Both the position numbers and the translations under genes were made by a program. 64,000 bases of DNA from Procambarus clarkii (taxonomy: Eukaryota > Arthropoda > Malacostraca > Decapoda > Cambaridae): positions 18,629,499 through 18,693,498 of the forward strand of contig NC_091220.1 in NCBI RefSeq assembly GCF_040958095.1. Reading direction: 5' to 3'. Each line of letters begins with the position of its first letter. Position 1 is the stretch's first letter. Below the pieces are notes generated by a model. The model was not told the origin of the DNA and ran no database searches. It was given only the letters and a program-made list of their open reading frames with translations. Below are positions 11,521 through 25,600 of the stretch, one piece after another.

Positions 11521-13139
11521 TCATAATTTTGAATTGAACATTATGTACCAGAAGCTGTGATTGTCATATCCATTTCTGGACATTAGCAGATAGGATAACA
11601 GCAAATGTGTGCACATATTACATTATATAGTAAGCCTATATACAGGACTTAAATATTTGTTTTATTTAATTTAATTCATTGTCGAGGGACAGGAAGCCAG
11701 TGTGTATTCATACACGTTAGGCTTATATCGAGGTCCTGCCACCCAAAAGGTCACATTATTGACCCCACCCAGGATGCAACCCCACAAGAAGTTGACTAAC
11801 TCCTGAGTACCTACTTACTGCTAGGTGAGTAGCATTAGGTGAAAGGAAATTTGCCAAATCATTTCTGTCCTGCTTGAAATTCTCAATTATGCGTCAAGAA
11901 TGAACCAGACTGTACTACCGGTACTTTGTAAGCTGTGTGTAATTTAAAGTTTATTCCACACATTCAACTATAGTGATACAGCCTTTCCCGTAAATGAGAC
12001 CGTAAGCAAAAATGTATCCCAAGAGTTCATAGACACAACATCCTCCTCACCTTGCTCTCTCAATGTGTTTGATATGAACTTTTTTCTTTTGACATTTTCT
12101 TACTTTTTAGCATGCAAATTTTTTTATAATAAATTTCTTTTGCTCACAGGCAGAGGGCAAAGTTCATGATAACTACATTTAAGAGGGGTAAATGTACGAA
12201 GGTGGTGGTGGCAGGGGGGTAAACAAAAAATGCTGGCCATGTTAGGTCAACAGGCAAGAACCAAGTAATTTCGGTAACTTGAATCTTCAGGTAATTACAA
12301 AGGAATTTATGTTCAGTGTTTTTGAGTTAGCATATAAATGACAGGATTAACAGGGCTGTGATAAAATCAACATTTGAATGTGTTCGTTTTTTTGCATTTC
12401 TGGCAAGAAATTCAGCTAACTCGAATGGGATGTTGGCCCCATAGAATTCAGATTACTAAGCATAGATATAGTAATTGAAAAAAATGCAGTTTCAAAAACA
12501 CTAAAGAACTATCTTATCAATGGTCTCATATCAGCATTTTCTACTGATTTGTGCAGTCAACATGAAACTAGTAAAGATGTATTCCTATTCTTTATATATG
12601 TGGTGCACTCCAGGATCAGCAGCTACTGGATAGGCTCAACTTTCAGATGAAGTAAAGCTGTGAATATATGAATGTTCATGCACAGTAGAGATGCGAGTAG
12701 CAAAGCTGCTAACCCACGGCTTTGGTTCTGCTTCTCTCTCAGCACCCCTCTCATGAGCTTTGCTGTCGTGGTGTGGGGGGGGACTCACATACAACTTCCT
12801 GGGGCTGGTTTGGATTGCCTCAGCCCCCTCTACTGGCATTCTAATACTGGTGGTTTCTTATCAAAGCCGGATTTAAGACTAATTTTGCTGGGTTCTGAGC
12901 CATGTTGGAAAATATGCAGACACAGCTGCTAAGGAAGCCATTTACACTTGTTCTATACCCCAAAACAGTATTTCTTTTTTGGATTTCTACCCAGTCACTC
13001 ATTCCACAACCTTGGTAGGGTCGTTGGTCTGGCATTACAGGTAACAAACTGCATACAAAGTAATTGTCAAAGAAGGCACCAAGCTGGGAAGGCTATGTAG
13101 CACCATCAAATGTGCGGGATAATCAGAGGGTGCTAAATA

Positions 13140-13670
13140 TCACTGAGGATGCTAATATGAGAACAGAAGCGCATAAGGCGAACGATAACAAAAGTATCCG
13201 ATTCACCAAGAATTCTATAGAGGGACAAGTGACCGTGGGGGACGGTCGGAAAGCAAGACACGCTGTCACTGGTCACTGTTATGGTGGTCATCAAGAACCT
13301 GCCACGTGAAATGTAAGTAAAGGGACGACGAGCAGATCAAGACAGGAAAGGGTGCAAGTCCGAGAGTCCACATGAGTGGGCTCACCAGAATTCAGAAGAG
13401 ACAGGTAAGAAGGACGAACGGTTCGAGAAGGCGACGTCGGGTGTTTGTCAGAACATCACCCCAGAGGGTATGTCGACAGTTGAAATCACCCAACATGAGC
13501 ACCGGCTCTGGCAAGGAGTCCAGGAGGTGCTTAAGATCAGGAAGGGAAAGCAGGACAGTTGGGGGGGGGGGGGGAGAAAATGGAACAGACTGTACAGTAT
13601 ACCATTTACTCACAAAAACCCGGGCAGCAGAACAAATGGATAGGCAATGGAAAATGTAGGGGGACAAAGG
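13140..13670 (-). mobile_element. LINE endonuclease-domain relic
   Basis: The minus-strand translation contains PEPVLMLGDFNCRHTLWGD followed by TNTRRRLLEPFVLL. This is the LGDFN motif region of the apurinic-type endonuclease of Jockey-superfamily LINEs. Further along the same strand come SCLDLLV-like and FTWQVLDDHHNSDQ, the segment that precedes the catalytic SDH. The frame is not continuous and no reverse transcriptase follows, so this is a decayed fragment. The surrounding GC-rich DNA (12.6-14.7 kb) may be the rest of the same insertion. Confidence 0.6.
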
Positions 13671-15645
13671 GAATATCAGAATGAATCAAGAGAGCAGTAG
13701 AGTTATATGCCCCAGCAAGTGCTGAGGAAGGGGAGGGGGATGGGGGGGGAGAAAGGAATAACCAAGAAAGTGACCAGGATGAGCACCAAGCATTGGCTCC
13801 TGGAGATAAAGTGGTGATAACTGTGTAATAACCTCAGGATCAGCAAAATCAGGGTTAGGGGGCATGGGGTAAACTTAGTAAGGATGGAGGGAAGGGAGCA
13901 GGAGGACAGACCAGAGGCGGAGGAGAACCAAGAGGGGCAGCCAAGGACAGCAGCAGGAGGGGGATAGAAACCAGGGAGCGCACCTCAGCAAGGGCAGAAA
14001 CCGAGAGGGAATCGGGGGCTAAAGAAACCTCCATAGCCGGGAGAGGGGAGCCGACCACTGAAATGGGAAGGGACGTAGGGATAAAGTCAGACGTGGGGAA
14101 CGAGTGTGCCCCTGTACCCACCATGGAGCCACAATTAAGAGGATAGGACACTCAACAAGAGACAGGTCTTGCTGGGGGGACCCCCCCAGGGTTGTGTTGT
14201 GAGTATACTCCCCACAAACGCCACCTTAAGAACCATCAGTCCGTCAAAATTGGGTTCAGTGACGAAAGAAGGATTGACAATAAAAGCGTCCCCTCACTCG
14301 CGACCTTGGGTACCACAGTTATACGGGTGAGAGAGTATACATCTCCAAACACCTGGGCGTTAAAACAGAAGAAGTCAGAAAGAATAATCAAGACCGGCAA
14401 AAGGTCGGTGGGAAAATGACAATTAGAAAGGAGAAGAGGGGAAAAGGGAGGAGAAAAATGAAACACAAGGAAAAGATATCTGGCAAAATTGGTGAAGACA
14501 GCAGCAGGACCATAAGGCTTCAAAAGGACAGAACTGACCCGTGGAGCATCACACTCCAGCAGCCGCCCACCAAGTCCCCTCACGATGACAACGGGCCAGA
14601 AAGGAAGGGGGAACTGCACACAAAGGTGACCTATTCCTTTGGGCTTCCTCCCACTGCTGTGATAGTGGAAAACTGCTCTGAGTGTTATGTATTGGCTACA
14701 CATACGTAACTCATTGCCACTAATAGAACAGCACTCTTCTCCTTACTGTTCTAACTGTATTATCCCACTTGGTTATGCACCTCCTTGAAGAATGAAAAAT
14801 TTTTCAGGATGAGCATGTGTTTTGCTTTCTTAATGGCTCAATAAAATCCTTGGGAAATCTAATACCTTTGATATCGCTCATCTCGTGTCCTCCTTTTGAT
14901 AATTACAGTACTTGCTCTCCTTCAGCAGGGTGTGAAATGAGAGGCCCTTACCAGACATTTGTCAATGGAGCACACTGGGCTTCAATAAAACCCAGCAACA
15001 CCACACTACAGGGTAACTGTCTTGGTAGGTTGTTTAGTGAAAGAAAACCATCCTTCAATAATTCCTTTGGCACCGATTGTACTTTCTACTCTTGTATTGG
15101 CATCGTCAATGACCTCTAAGAATGCTTGAATGTTGCTTTCTTATATATAACAGATGTTTTATTCAGAATAGTGGATTTAATATGTACATTTCTGAAATGC
15201 AACCAATTTACCACACATGTTGGTCTGCCTTATGAATGTCACAGGCATTCAATGTCGGAGGGTTAAACTGCAGGTTTAACCCTCACCCTATCATATTTTT
15301 TAAATTTTACCCTTTGATTTGTTAACCATTTAATCATGTGCGCCTTGGTGTAGACTTTTTAAATAGCTGTGCAGTTCAGGGTTAATGAGGGTTGAGCCTT
15401 CTGGTAATTCAAGGCCTAAATACAATAAGCATATCAAATATTGCAATGCATTTTTTTTTTAGCTTATTTAGTGTTACAATTAGCTGTAATGAACACACAC
15501 ACACACAACTTTCTTGGGTACTTTAAGCCAACATTATTCACACAGCAATTCTTAAAATCATATAGATCATTTACTACTGACTAATCATTGTATTATTTGC
15601 ACTGAACTTTAAAAAAAACACATAAGTTTGGTTTTGTACAAAATG

Positions 15646-15651
15646 TTTATT
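15646..15651 (-). terminator. SRRM1 candidate poly(A) signal
   Basis: AATAAA on the minus strand, about 1 kb beyond the SRRM1 stop codon. It is the clearest hexamer in the proposed 3' UTR (15646-16658). Confidence 0.4.
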
Positions 15652-16658
15652 AACAGCTTTTTACTCATTTACATAATCACAATCAAATCCTAACCTAGCA
15701 TTCCTCATCATGCTTCATGGCATTACACTGCCATTTTGTAAAAAATTATACCGTATGTTAAATACTGTGCATTGTAAAGATATCAAAACTGATGTACATT
15801 TTACAACCATTCATAAGGAAAAAATTTAAAATATACACTAATAGTATTGCAGCAAACAAGAAATATATATATTTATATATTGGAGTACAGAGTGGAAAAA
15901 GAATGCTGTAAATTACCTGATTGACTGCCATTTAGGCAAAACTATTTGCTTCATTGTACAGTTTAATTCAAACATATTATCTTGCACTGTATTGGCAAAT
16001 ACACAGTTCATACAAAGGGGAGTCCAAAAGACAGCTAAATACCCTTGACTGTTGCTCATAGCATACACTGCCTCAGTTTTTATGATATTCTCATTGAAGA
16101 ATAATAACGGTCAGAATTTTACTACATGATGCCAAGGTTCAAAACTTTGATCCCTAAATTTTTTGAATACAAATAGCAAACTATGAAATGGTTAATTTAT
16201 TCCAGTGTTAGGCTCATAAGGCAAAGATTCAGAATATAAGGGCTAACATGTGAAATTTACTCTATTTTCATTTTAACTTTAACTGCTTTTTAGTGCAATT
16301 TTATGCATTTGTTCCAAGGTATTTACAACAATAAACAGCATGAAGTCAGTGCTGCCATGTCCCATGTACTCTTCCCAACACATAAATAAACTGTGTAAAG
16401 GCAGAATCTCCCCTTTTCCAGCCATTATACAAAATCAGAGGCAAATAATACACTAAACAAATTGTGCATCAAGGGTTTTTATCAAATGAGTGACAAGGAG
16501 AGAGGTATCCTTGATGTGGCACCCGTTGCTCAGTAAATTTAAGAAATCCCATCGTTGCTATCATGGCATCGACTCGAACAATTTACGGTTCTACAAAATA
16601 GTCACCTATAAAAGTTACTTATGGTTCTCATGCTCAGTGTACACAATAGTACCTGAAC

Positions 16659-19600
16659 CTATTCGGATTCTGAGGCTGCAGATGATCGCTCCTGACGTTT
16701 CATGGAGAGGAGGGCTTTCTCCCGTAGCTTCCGTTCAAGCTCCTCTGCTCCCATGCTCTCTCCTGACTCACTCTCTGTCTCCTGAACAGTGAGAATATTT
16801 CTACTTACATATGACAGGAGTAAAACTTGGGAAAATATTCTTATAGCAAACAACATAGCTAAGCATTTACAAGGTAAATAAGGAGCAAATCCAACACCAC
16901 AAAAAGTCAACCGAAACTGAGTAAACTTTTCAGCTTAATTCTTTAAGCTTGAATTTCTCTAAAAATAGATATAATGTATTCAATTAAAACAAGTCAAACT
17001 AAACATGGCTCATGATGAAGCATCTTTTTCTCTCTCAACTAATAATGAGGTAAGAGACAATTACAGCCTTTTAGCACTAAATTGCTTCCTTTTCCTCTTA
17101 GTCAATTCGATTCATATATCATAGCATCTTTACACAGAGAAATCACAGCAACGTGATATATATATATCAAGGAGAAAAATCCACAGCAGCCGAGACGAGG
17201 ATCACGGCTCCTGTGGATTTTCTCATAGTAATCTTTATTAAATACAACACCTGCAAAAGTGGTTACATTTTCATTTTATAGAGACTTTTTCTGGAGAAGA
17301 AACACTGAAAAATAAGATGAAACACTGAACTACTCTGAGCTCGAATGTTCTGTATCACATAAGCTTACCTCATGTCTGTGTTTCTTGTGCTTCTTGTGCT
17401 TCTTTTGCTTCTTGTGTTTCTTCTTCTTTTCCTTTTTCTTCTTTTTCTTCTCTTCAACTTCTGATAACTGTGAAACAATAAAACTTAGTCATTTCCCAAA
17501 AATAAATGCCTGTACATGCACATTAGCGGAGTGACACGTTCCCGACGGCGCTCCAAACAATGTTGTTTGTCCAGTAGTACAGTACAGGTCTCAAGGTTAT
17601 GACAGTAATGTACCAACAGTATATAAATGAACACTGGAAGTTAAGAAGAAAATGAGAAATTACGATAAACTTACCAAGCAACCCACGTGCCATCCACGGT
17701 CGTTTAAAACACTGGCGGAGAGCGGCAAGGATTATAAAACTACAAGCACATTAGGAAAGACAGGAGGACACTACCAATAAACTACAAATATTTCCGTTGC
17801 AGTCAACTAGGGAAGATGCATGTCATGAAATTTTATTCTGAAAAGGGTTATAAAACCATATCTCTCTATCACAATGAGTTACCAATTTCATAAAAACTTG
17901 ACCTACAGGAAAAAAGTTCAGGGCAAAGGAAAGTTGATGGGGCCTGGTTTCTTTACCACTTTTTAAAAATTAGCTTTAAGGGCTGGATCCTGGAAAATAC
18001 TCGAGATGAATGAACTACTCTTTTAGACAGGTTCTAACAGTAGATCTCCATCATATAATCTGTTGAAATTAAATTTTACCCTGAAACTTGCCCACAGTTC
18101 ATGGGAAAACTACATCACATAACTCCTTCAATATTACTCGGATGACATATTTAACGACTTCTTCAGACAAGTGCATTTATCATTATGAATGATATTTGGC
18201 ATTTCCCATGGCATAAATAATTATGCCATGGGAAAGTTATTAAACACAAAACAACTTCATGGTTCATTTTATTTTTGAATGATCAATTCAGAAAATTTGG
18301 TAATATATAGCCAAAAAATTTAGCACTGATTAGGAAATAGGACTTCATGCAAAACCAGATTGGGACCAGAATGATATGATAGAAATTTTAGTGGTGCCTC
18401 ATGCATGTAACCTGCAAGTTTAACATTACACAGTCTCATCGCTATTTGCAGAATGACAGCTGGGTGGACAGCGCTTCTGATTTGTAGTCCTGAGGTTCCA
18501 GGTTCGATCCCCGGCGGAGGCGGAGACAAATGGGTAAAATGTTTCTTTCACCCTGATGCTCCTGTTACCTAGCAGTAAATAGGTACCTGGGAGTAAGACA
18601 GCTACTACAGGCTGCTTCCTGGGGGGGGGGGGGTGTAACAAAAAGGAGGCCTGGTCGAGGACCGGACGCGGGGACGCTAAGCCCCAAAATCATCTCAAGA
18701 TAACCTCAAAATAAGATATACTATACATTGTATACATTTGGTCTACATTTACACATTCTATACCGAACTATTGTACCACTAAGCAAGGTACACACACACA
18801 CGCATTGTGAAGGACAGAGGGTAAAAAACCATTGGTCTTAAGATCACAAGCAGTAGGAAACAAAACCAAGTTAATATTTTATGAATAGAACACAAGCATC
18901 AACCAGCATTGAGAATAGTTGATTCTAATGTCAGGATAAATATGATGGAAAACTGCAAGAAACTGCTCGATGACTCAGACAAAATTGGATTATGGTTCCT
19001 CAAGTGACTACAAGAGTTCAACTCAAGCAAGTGCAAAGTAATGAAGCTGGGTATAGGGAACAGAAGGCCAGACAACTTATCACATGGGAAAGGAAATCCT
19101 CTGAAATCAAGATGGGAAAAAGAAAAAAATTGAGGGTTGGCATTACCAAACAGGGAGCCGGTCGGCCGAGCGGACAGCACGCTGGACTTGTGATCCTGTG
19201 GTCCTGGGTTCGATCCCAGGCGCCGGCGAGAAACAATGGGCAGAGTTTCTTTCACCCTATGCCCCTGTTACCTAGCAGTAAAATAGGTACCTGGGTGTTA
19301 GTCAGCTGTCACGGGCTGCTTCCTGGGGGTGGAGGCCTGGTCGAGGACCGGGCCGCGGGGACACTAAAGCCCCGAAATCATCTCAAGATAACCTCAAGAT
19401 AACTTGTTGCCAAAAGCCCCACATCAAAAGAACATCAGCTGCATACAGAAGACTGGCCAATAAATGCACTAAGAAGTGGTCGAGACAAACTCCACAAAAG
19501 GCTTTACACAGGTTGGTACAGGAACTGATGACTTTGGATTCTTGTTAGCAGACTGAGATTTCCTTCCCATACCTCACAGTAAGCCTTACCCGCTAATTTT

Positions 19601-22600
19601 CCCTGAAACATCACCCACCAATTAGTTAACCAGGACTAGATTCATCAAAGCATTTACACATCTAGTTTAAAGCTGTACATCTTTTTTGTAATATTTGGTG
19701 GAAAATATTTAACTTTGCTGGGTAAATAATAATAATTAGTAAATATTACACTTACTTAACATTTTATGAGCTCTGTAGTACTAGGAGGCATTTATAACAT
19801 TAAATTGGGAAGTTTGATGCTCAAACTATTTAATAAATGTAAACAAAGCTGTCATGGACTGAGAAAAGACGTACAGGTTCATAAGTACTTGTATAACTGT
19901 TTGATGAATCAGGGTACTGGTACCCAATTACTATTGGGTGAACAGAGGTGCGAACAGTTAAGTTTTGGTGCCTAGTCAATCCTCCCAGGCCAGGACTCAA
20001 ATCTAGTCCAAACTGCTTGCAAGGCGTAGGGCAAGTGTGTTACCTATGCCACCAGGGACTAAATCTACACGCCTATAAACCTATGAGATGTAAGCTCATC
20101 TTCCACAAATGCAATTACGAGAGTATAAACATACAGGCCACATTCTCTTCCCATATATCGACCTGCCACCAGCTGAGCCAGAAATGTTTTGGAGTTTTTT
20201 TTCTTACCTCAGAATCAGTGCTGGTTTCCTTCTTCTTATGCTTCTTCTTCTTTTTCTTCTTCTTCTTTTCTACTGGTGAAGAGTCTCTACTGGATGACCC
20301 TTCCTCTTCCTCCTCCTCCATCGAACCGTCAGCAGAGCCAGAGTCCAGTCGCCGTCTCTGCCTCGGTGACGCTGACTCAGTAACAGACCGTGATCTTCTC
20401 TTCTGTGCTCTCCGTACTGTTCTCGCATCATCTGTATCAGAATCCTCGCTGGCAGAGGCAGGATGGTTATTTTCATTTCTGTGAATGGTATGTAAAGCTA
20501 TTTGTAAGATAACTAAGTTTCAACAATAAGAAATCAAGAGCTGACTGCATATTAAATGCAAATGACAATTACCACTGTAACAGGTCTTCAGTTTCTTCTT
20601 GTTGAACAGGTGAAATGATGCTATTCATCTTTGTAGCATACTATTTTTTTTCTAATAGGGCTTCGTGTTCCTCAATGTTTGTGTTAATTACGAATGTAAT
20701 ATGATTATATAATTAATAGATATAGGTGGAGAAGTGAAGGGAAATAAGAGGAGAAAGTGCCAAGTCATTACAACTATATAGCACTTGGAAGGGATCAGGA
20801 TAAGGAATGGGATAAGACAGGGAGATGGAATGGTGCCCAACCACTAGGATGGTCGGAGATTGAACGTCAACCTGCATGAAACGAGACCGTCGCTCTACCA
20901 TCCAGCCCAAGTGGTCAAGTATATAGGTGGAGGTAGACAAATACAAACTACAGAATGAGAGAAAAAAGGATACATTTTCAAGGGGGGTTAGTATTAGGAG
21001 GAAAATCTTAATGAACAGATTACTGTATCATGAAGGATGATGTTAAAAATATATAAATTTGATACTTACTTCTTTGTTAGTTTATACTGAACTTCTTTAA
21101 TTGTATCGGCAGAATAGTTTGCTAATTGCATCAGGCGACTGGCATTGCTTATGTTGTGTTTCTTGTCAGCACTTGGAGGGAGAACTGGCCCACCAGCACG
21201 TCGAGGTGACCTCGAGGGGCTTCTATGTTTCTTCCGACTTGGTGAATGTGAGGCAGAACGGCGATATCTATCAAATGTAATAATGAACAGTTACAACATT
21301 TAATAAATATAACCAGTTACAATATTTAATAAATATAACCAGTTACAAAATAACAAATTAATACTACATAATTTAAAGAGTGGTTGTAGCTGGTCAAGAG
21401 GTATCCTCAGGCCATATATCTCGGATATATAAAGTGTAAATATTAAGAGTACATGAACAAATCCACAAGGGCCTTGATGAGGGTTTGAACCTATACTCTG
21501 GATGTTCCCCAGACACGCTTTAGTCAACTGTACCACAACATGGTAAAACAATTGCAACTTTGAGTGCTACTGCCCTCACGAGGATCCCGAGGCTTCCACT
21601 GAAGTCTAACCAGGGTTTCACATAATTCCTCTGTGCACTCTGACACCGTCAGCAAATAGTTCTACCTTTGACTTACTTCAGTTCTTTCTACCTCAATACA
21701 CACAGATCACAATAACATGATACAGTATATCAAATGAACAATAATATATCACAATAACGTGATATATCATTGTTCATTTGATATATCACTTTCTACGGGC
21801 TCACCATAGCCTGTGCTACTTGGGACTTTTTGTTCCAGGTAGCAAATCTTAAACAACAACGACATATCACGTTATTGTCAGTGTGTATTAAGAGTACATA
21901 TTCCATTAGCTAGTGTCCCTACTGAACAGTGAACCTCTTGCCTCACAATAGGCAACTGGCAAGATTTGGGTGACTGTGTTATGGTTGTGATCTCGTGTTT
22001 CTTAAAAGGGATGCAACAGAACCTATAGACACTACACAAGATATGTTTCTGTTACATTTCAAAAGTTCATTTCAACCAAAGCAGAAATGTCAAGAAAATA
22101 AATGATCCTAAATTGTAGGATGGCCTATCAAATGCAATGAAATGCTGTATGTCCTTTAACCATTTTAAGAAAGTAACCAGATGTAACCATTGGTTACATC
22201 TGTTCACAGGGATGGCTAGAAGGATAGCTGTGTCGGTGTACTGGATGAATACCCCAGATTTATGCTGGAGTGAGAATCTGCAGGGTTGTTGATTGTACAA
22301 GTCACTAAAAGTGGCCATGTCTCCTTTGGGAGCCACGCTGACCTAGAGACATAAGTCTGTAATTACTCTAGATGGTGTAACACTTATGGACCCAACACTA
22401 ACATTAGTTGAACACGCTACAACACCAACAAGAAAACTGTCTGTCGATTTGGTAAGCACGAGGTATTCAACAACAGTGAATTCCTACATGTGGTGAAGAA
22501 CTCTACTCACAAGTTCGCAACTTTTTATACTCACAACACAGTGAGTACACGTGAAATATTTACTACAGCACTGCCCACTGTACAAGAGCCTAAATGAGTA

Positions 22601-25600
22601 GATGCCATAGGCACAATAAGAGACCACTGTACTCACCTAGTTGTGCTTGCGGGGGTTGAGCTTTAGCTCTTTGGTCCCGTCTCTCAACTGTCAACAGTAT
22701 GAACATCAAGAGGTCCATGGCTATTCAATACTCTCCCGGCAAACATATGAAATATTGCCAGAACAAAGTTGGGCTTAAAAAAAAAAGTAATTAGACAAAT
22801 TCCAGGAAGAAGTGCCAGACCAACAGGGTTGTAGTGGATATGTGGATCTGTGAGCCATTTCAAATAACAAACAGCGTGTTGGACTAAACCATCACAAGTC
22901 AAGCCTGGCCCCAGGCTGGGCTTGGGGAAGTAGAACTAGAACCAGCTACATATATTATTCAATTTGTATAAAGCTGAAAATAATAACCATGTACCTCTGT
23001 GGTGGTGACATGGGCCTCCTCCGGGGACTCGAAGATCTCCTTACTCTTGGACTAGGTGACCTACGCACTCTTGGACTAACAGAACGTCTTCCTCTTGGAC
23101 TGGGTGATCTACGTCCCCTGAGAGCGGGAGACATGCGATTTCTAGGGCTAGGAGATCGTCTGCCTCGTGGGCTAAGCGACCTTCCTCTTTTTACATGTGG
23201 CGACATTCTACCTCTTTGCATAGGTGATCCACGCATCCGAGGACTTCCCTTAGGACTTATGGATCTCCTGCCACGTGGACTAGGTGATCGCCTGATGAAC
23301 CTTGGGCTTGGAGTATGACGCCGTGGGCTGGGGAGGTGAATAATATACATACAGTAAATTAACTCTTAAAGAGGGGTTATCACCATACGTTGATGCACGA
23401 GGCAATGCAGTTATTGTCATGTTGATTTAAATTATTATTGTCTGGGTTTTACATGTATGATAATATGGATATAATAGCTCTATGTGAATGCAATGGAGTT
23501 TACCTTGACACAAATTCTGTAATTGCTCATCTCCTTTATATGCTCTCCTTATTAGAATGCTGAATAGTAAAAATTGCTGCCATACTAGCACTTGCCATAC
23601 ATACACACTTGCCATACTAGTATCTCGTATCCAAAATTATCCAAATAATGGGAGCACCCAAGTATTATGATCACATAAATGCCCTCACTTTTAAGTCAAC
23701 ATGATTAGGCTCTTGAAATATTTGAGATATGGTTAAGTAAAAAACCAGTCAATGTTAGAGGAACACACTACTTCATTTATAGCCAATATGATAAAGGTGT
23801 TTGAGATACTGAATGAGTTGTGTCATGAGAAAGAAGGGGGGAAATATGATACTCCTACTAGGAAATATCTATATTTAAAAAGAGTACTGCATAATTATCA
23901 TTCTATATTTCTAAATAATTCTTAGTCATTAAAGGCTTCAGTCATTGCATTGCATCCACTTTAGAATGACAAACTACAAACAAAAACCAACTAACCTTCG
24001 GCGGTATCGTGGTGAAGGAGACCTCCTACCCCTTCGAGGAGAAATAGATCGTCTATTAATGTGTGGAGCATTTCGACGAGGGGGACTTCCACCACCCCCA
24101 CCACCACCACCTCTATGGTCACCAGTGAAATGCCGAGATGGTCCCTGTTAAACCACCCCTTGGATAAGTACAGTATATAAATGATAAACCTGAAAAATTA
24201 TTGTAATAAAAATATATTCACTCTCCAAAGCACGAATCAATAAGCAAGTTGATTACCAACCTCTCGATTTACCTCATCTTCTGAACTGGAAGGATCTCTG
24301 TTGGATCTGTACTGCCTTTTCTTCAAGACAGAATCTTCTTTTCGATGAATCTCGAAATCATCATCTTTATTTCTTGGGGCTGATCTACTCCGAGACCTTG
24401 AACCACTTTTGAGAGAAGGTTTGCGGGGCTTTAATACACAGGTAAAACATTCAACAACTTATGATGTTATGAACACACTAGGGCTTTGTCAAGAAAACAT
24501 TTGAGTTCTACAAAATAAGAGAAAACCTGAAGCATAATTATGAAAGCAAAATGATGGAGTTAATAAATTAAAATTATCATTAAAACGTAAGAAATGGATG
24601 AGATGTCATCAGGGACAGCATGCAGATACTAAGTAAATGTAGATAGATATTTAAAGATCAAATAGATGTAACCTATGCTGTGGATGTTGAATTCAAACCT
24701 GCATGCCAATATTTTAACACAAAAATTCAAATTATGTGAGGATGATCAAATTACATAACATTTTTGTATTACTGTCCATTCTTGCATCAAGGGATCTCAA
24801 GTCTTCAGCAGCACACTATGTACAGTTTTTGTGGCTGGAAAGTTACTTAATTATAAGTACCAATACTCAGCGAAGTATTTAATTGAAAAAGAAGTAGGAA
24901 AAAAGGAGTTCTGTAGAATGCATTCCTACTTTCCTCAAATACAATAATAATTTTTTCTATTTATGAGAATCTTTAGGGATGCATCCCTTATGAAGATCAA
25001 ATGGCCACCTACACAAGACTTTAATGTAACATTCTTTGCTAACTTACCTGGAAGACTCTGAGTTTGAGCTGGGTGAACGTGAAAGCCGTCTGCGCACTTT
25101 AGGCCTTGGTGACGACGATCGTTTACGTGGACTTCCTGGTCTCTTGGGAGGAGTTGGCGAGCGCTTACGTGAAGGAGAACGCTTGCGTGGAGTGACTGAT
25201 CTCTTGCGGATACTGGGAGAACGTTTGCGGGGAGTGGGTGTTCTTTTCCGAGGGCTCTGTGATCTCTTTCGAATACTGGGTGACCGCTTACGTGGACTAA
25301 CTGATCTCTTCCTAATACTAGGTGACCGCTTCCGAGTAACTGGTGAATGTTTTCGAGGACTCGGAGATCGTTTTCGGGGAGAATTCCGACGTCTGCGATC
25401 ATCTTCCTTTCTCGGAGATTTGCCCCTGGTAGATTAAAATGAAATGGCATTTTTTATTTACTCCATTACACACATTAATGCAATTAGCAGGCATTTGCCT
25501 TTACTGGCACTAGCATAGGTCTATAGCCAAGTCCTCCCACCTTCATAAAGAATAGCGTAATTTACACCTCTAAATACAATAATGGTTATTTAACACCTTT

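Larger units (their letters stand above)
9837..15645. other. convergent intergenic region GOSR1 / SRRM1
   Basis: This stretch holds the GOSR1 3' UTR (possible ATTAAA at 10877-10882), a LINE tail (11110-11224), a SINE B (11331-11520), a GC-rich block with a broken LINE endonuclease region (about 13140-13670, minus), and poly-G tracts at 13561 and 13743. It also holds AT-rich DNA with no gene that I can support. Confidence 0.6.
17468..20207. other. SRRM1 intron 13 (repeat-rich)
   Basis: A 2.7-kb intron that holds a 15-bp palindrome (18202-18235), two SINE family C copies, one TIR MITE and a minus-strand SINE A directly after it. Confidence 0.75.
21268..22994. other. SRRM1 intron 11
   Basis: It holds a SINE D with a 25-bp tandem AT-rich tail (21300-21590), a 27-bp-arm palindrome (21726-21785), a small hairpin (22178-22202) and a LINE/SINE tail (22625-22700). 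No coding exon was seen. Confidence 0.7.

Noticed and set aside
14236-14703. 155-codon minus-strand ORF
   Set aside because: Hydrophobic and Pro/Leu-rich with no recognised domain; it may be part of the LINE relic at 13.1-13.7 kb, but I cannot support it as a gene.
14995-15119. Minus-strand frame EVIDDANTRVESTIGAKGII
   Set aside because: Looks faintly protein-like, but it has no start, no splice sites and no recognised family.
24406-24432. Upstream extension of SRRM1 exon 9 (PRKPSLK)
   Set aside because: In-frame with exon 9, but it cannot join exon 8 in phase; the acceptor at 24406 restores the frame.
22989-25437. Plus-strand ORFs rich in Leu, Gly and Arg over 22.99-23.32 and 25.04-25.44 kb
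   Set aside because: They are antisense to SRRM1 RS-domain exons, whose minus-strand frame, splice sites and homology are clear.
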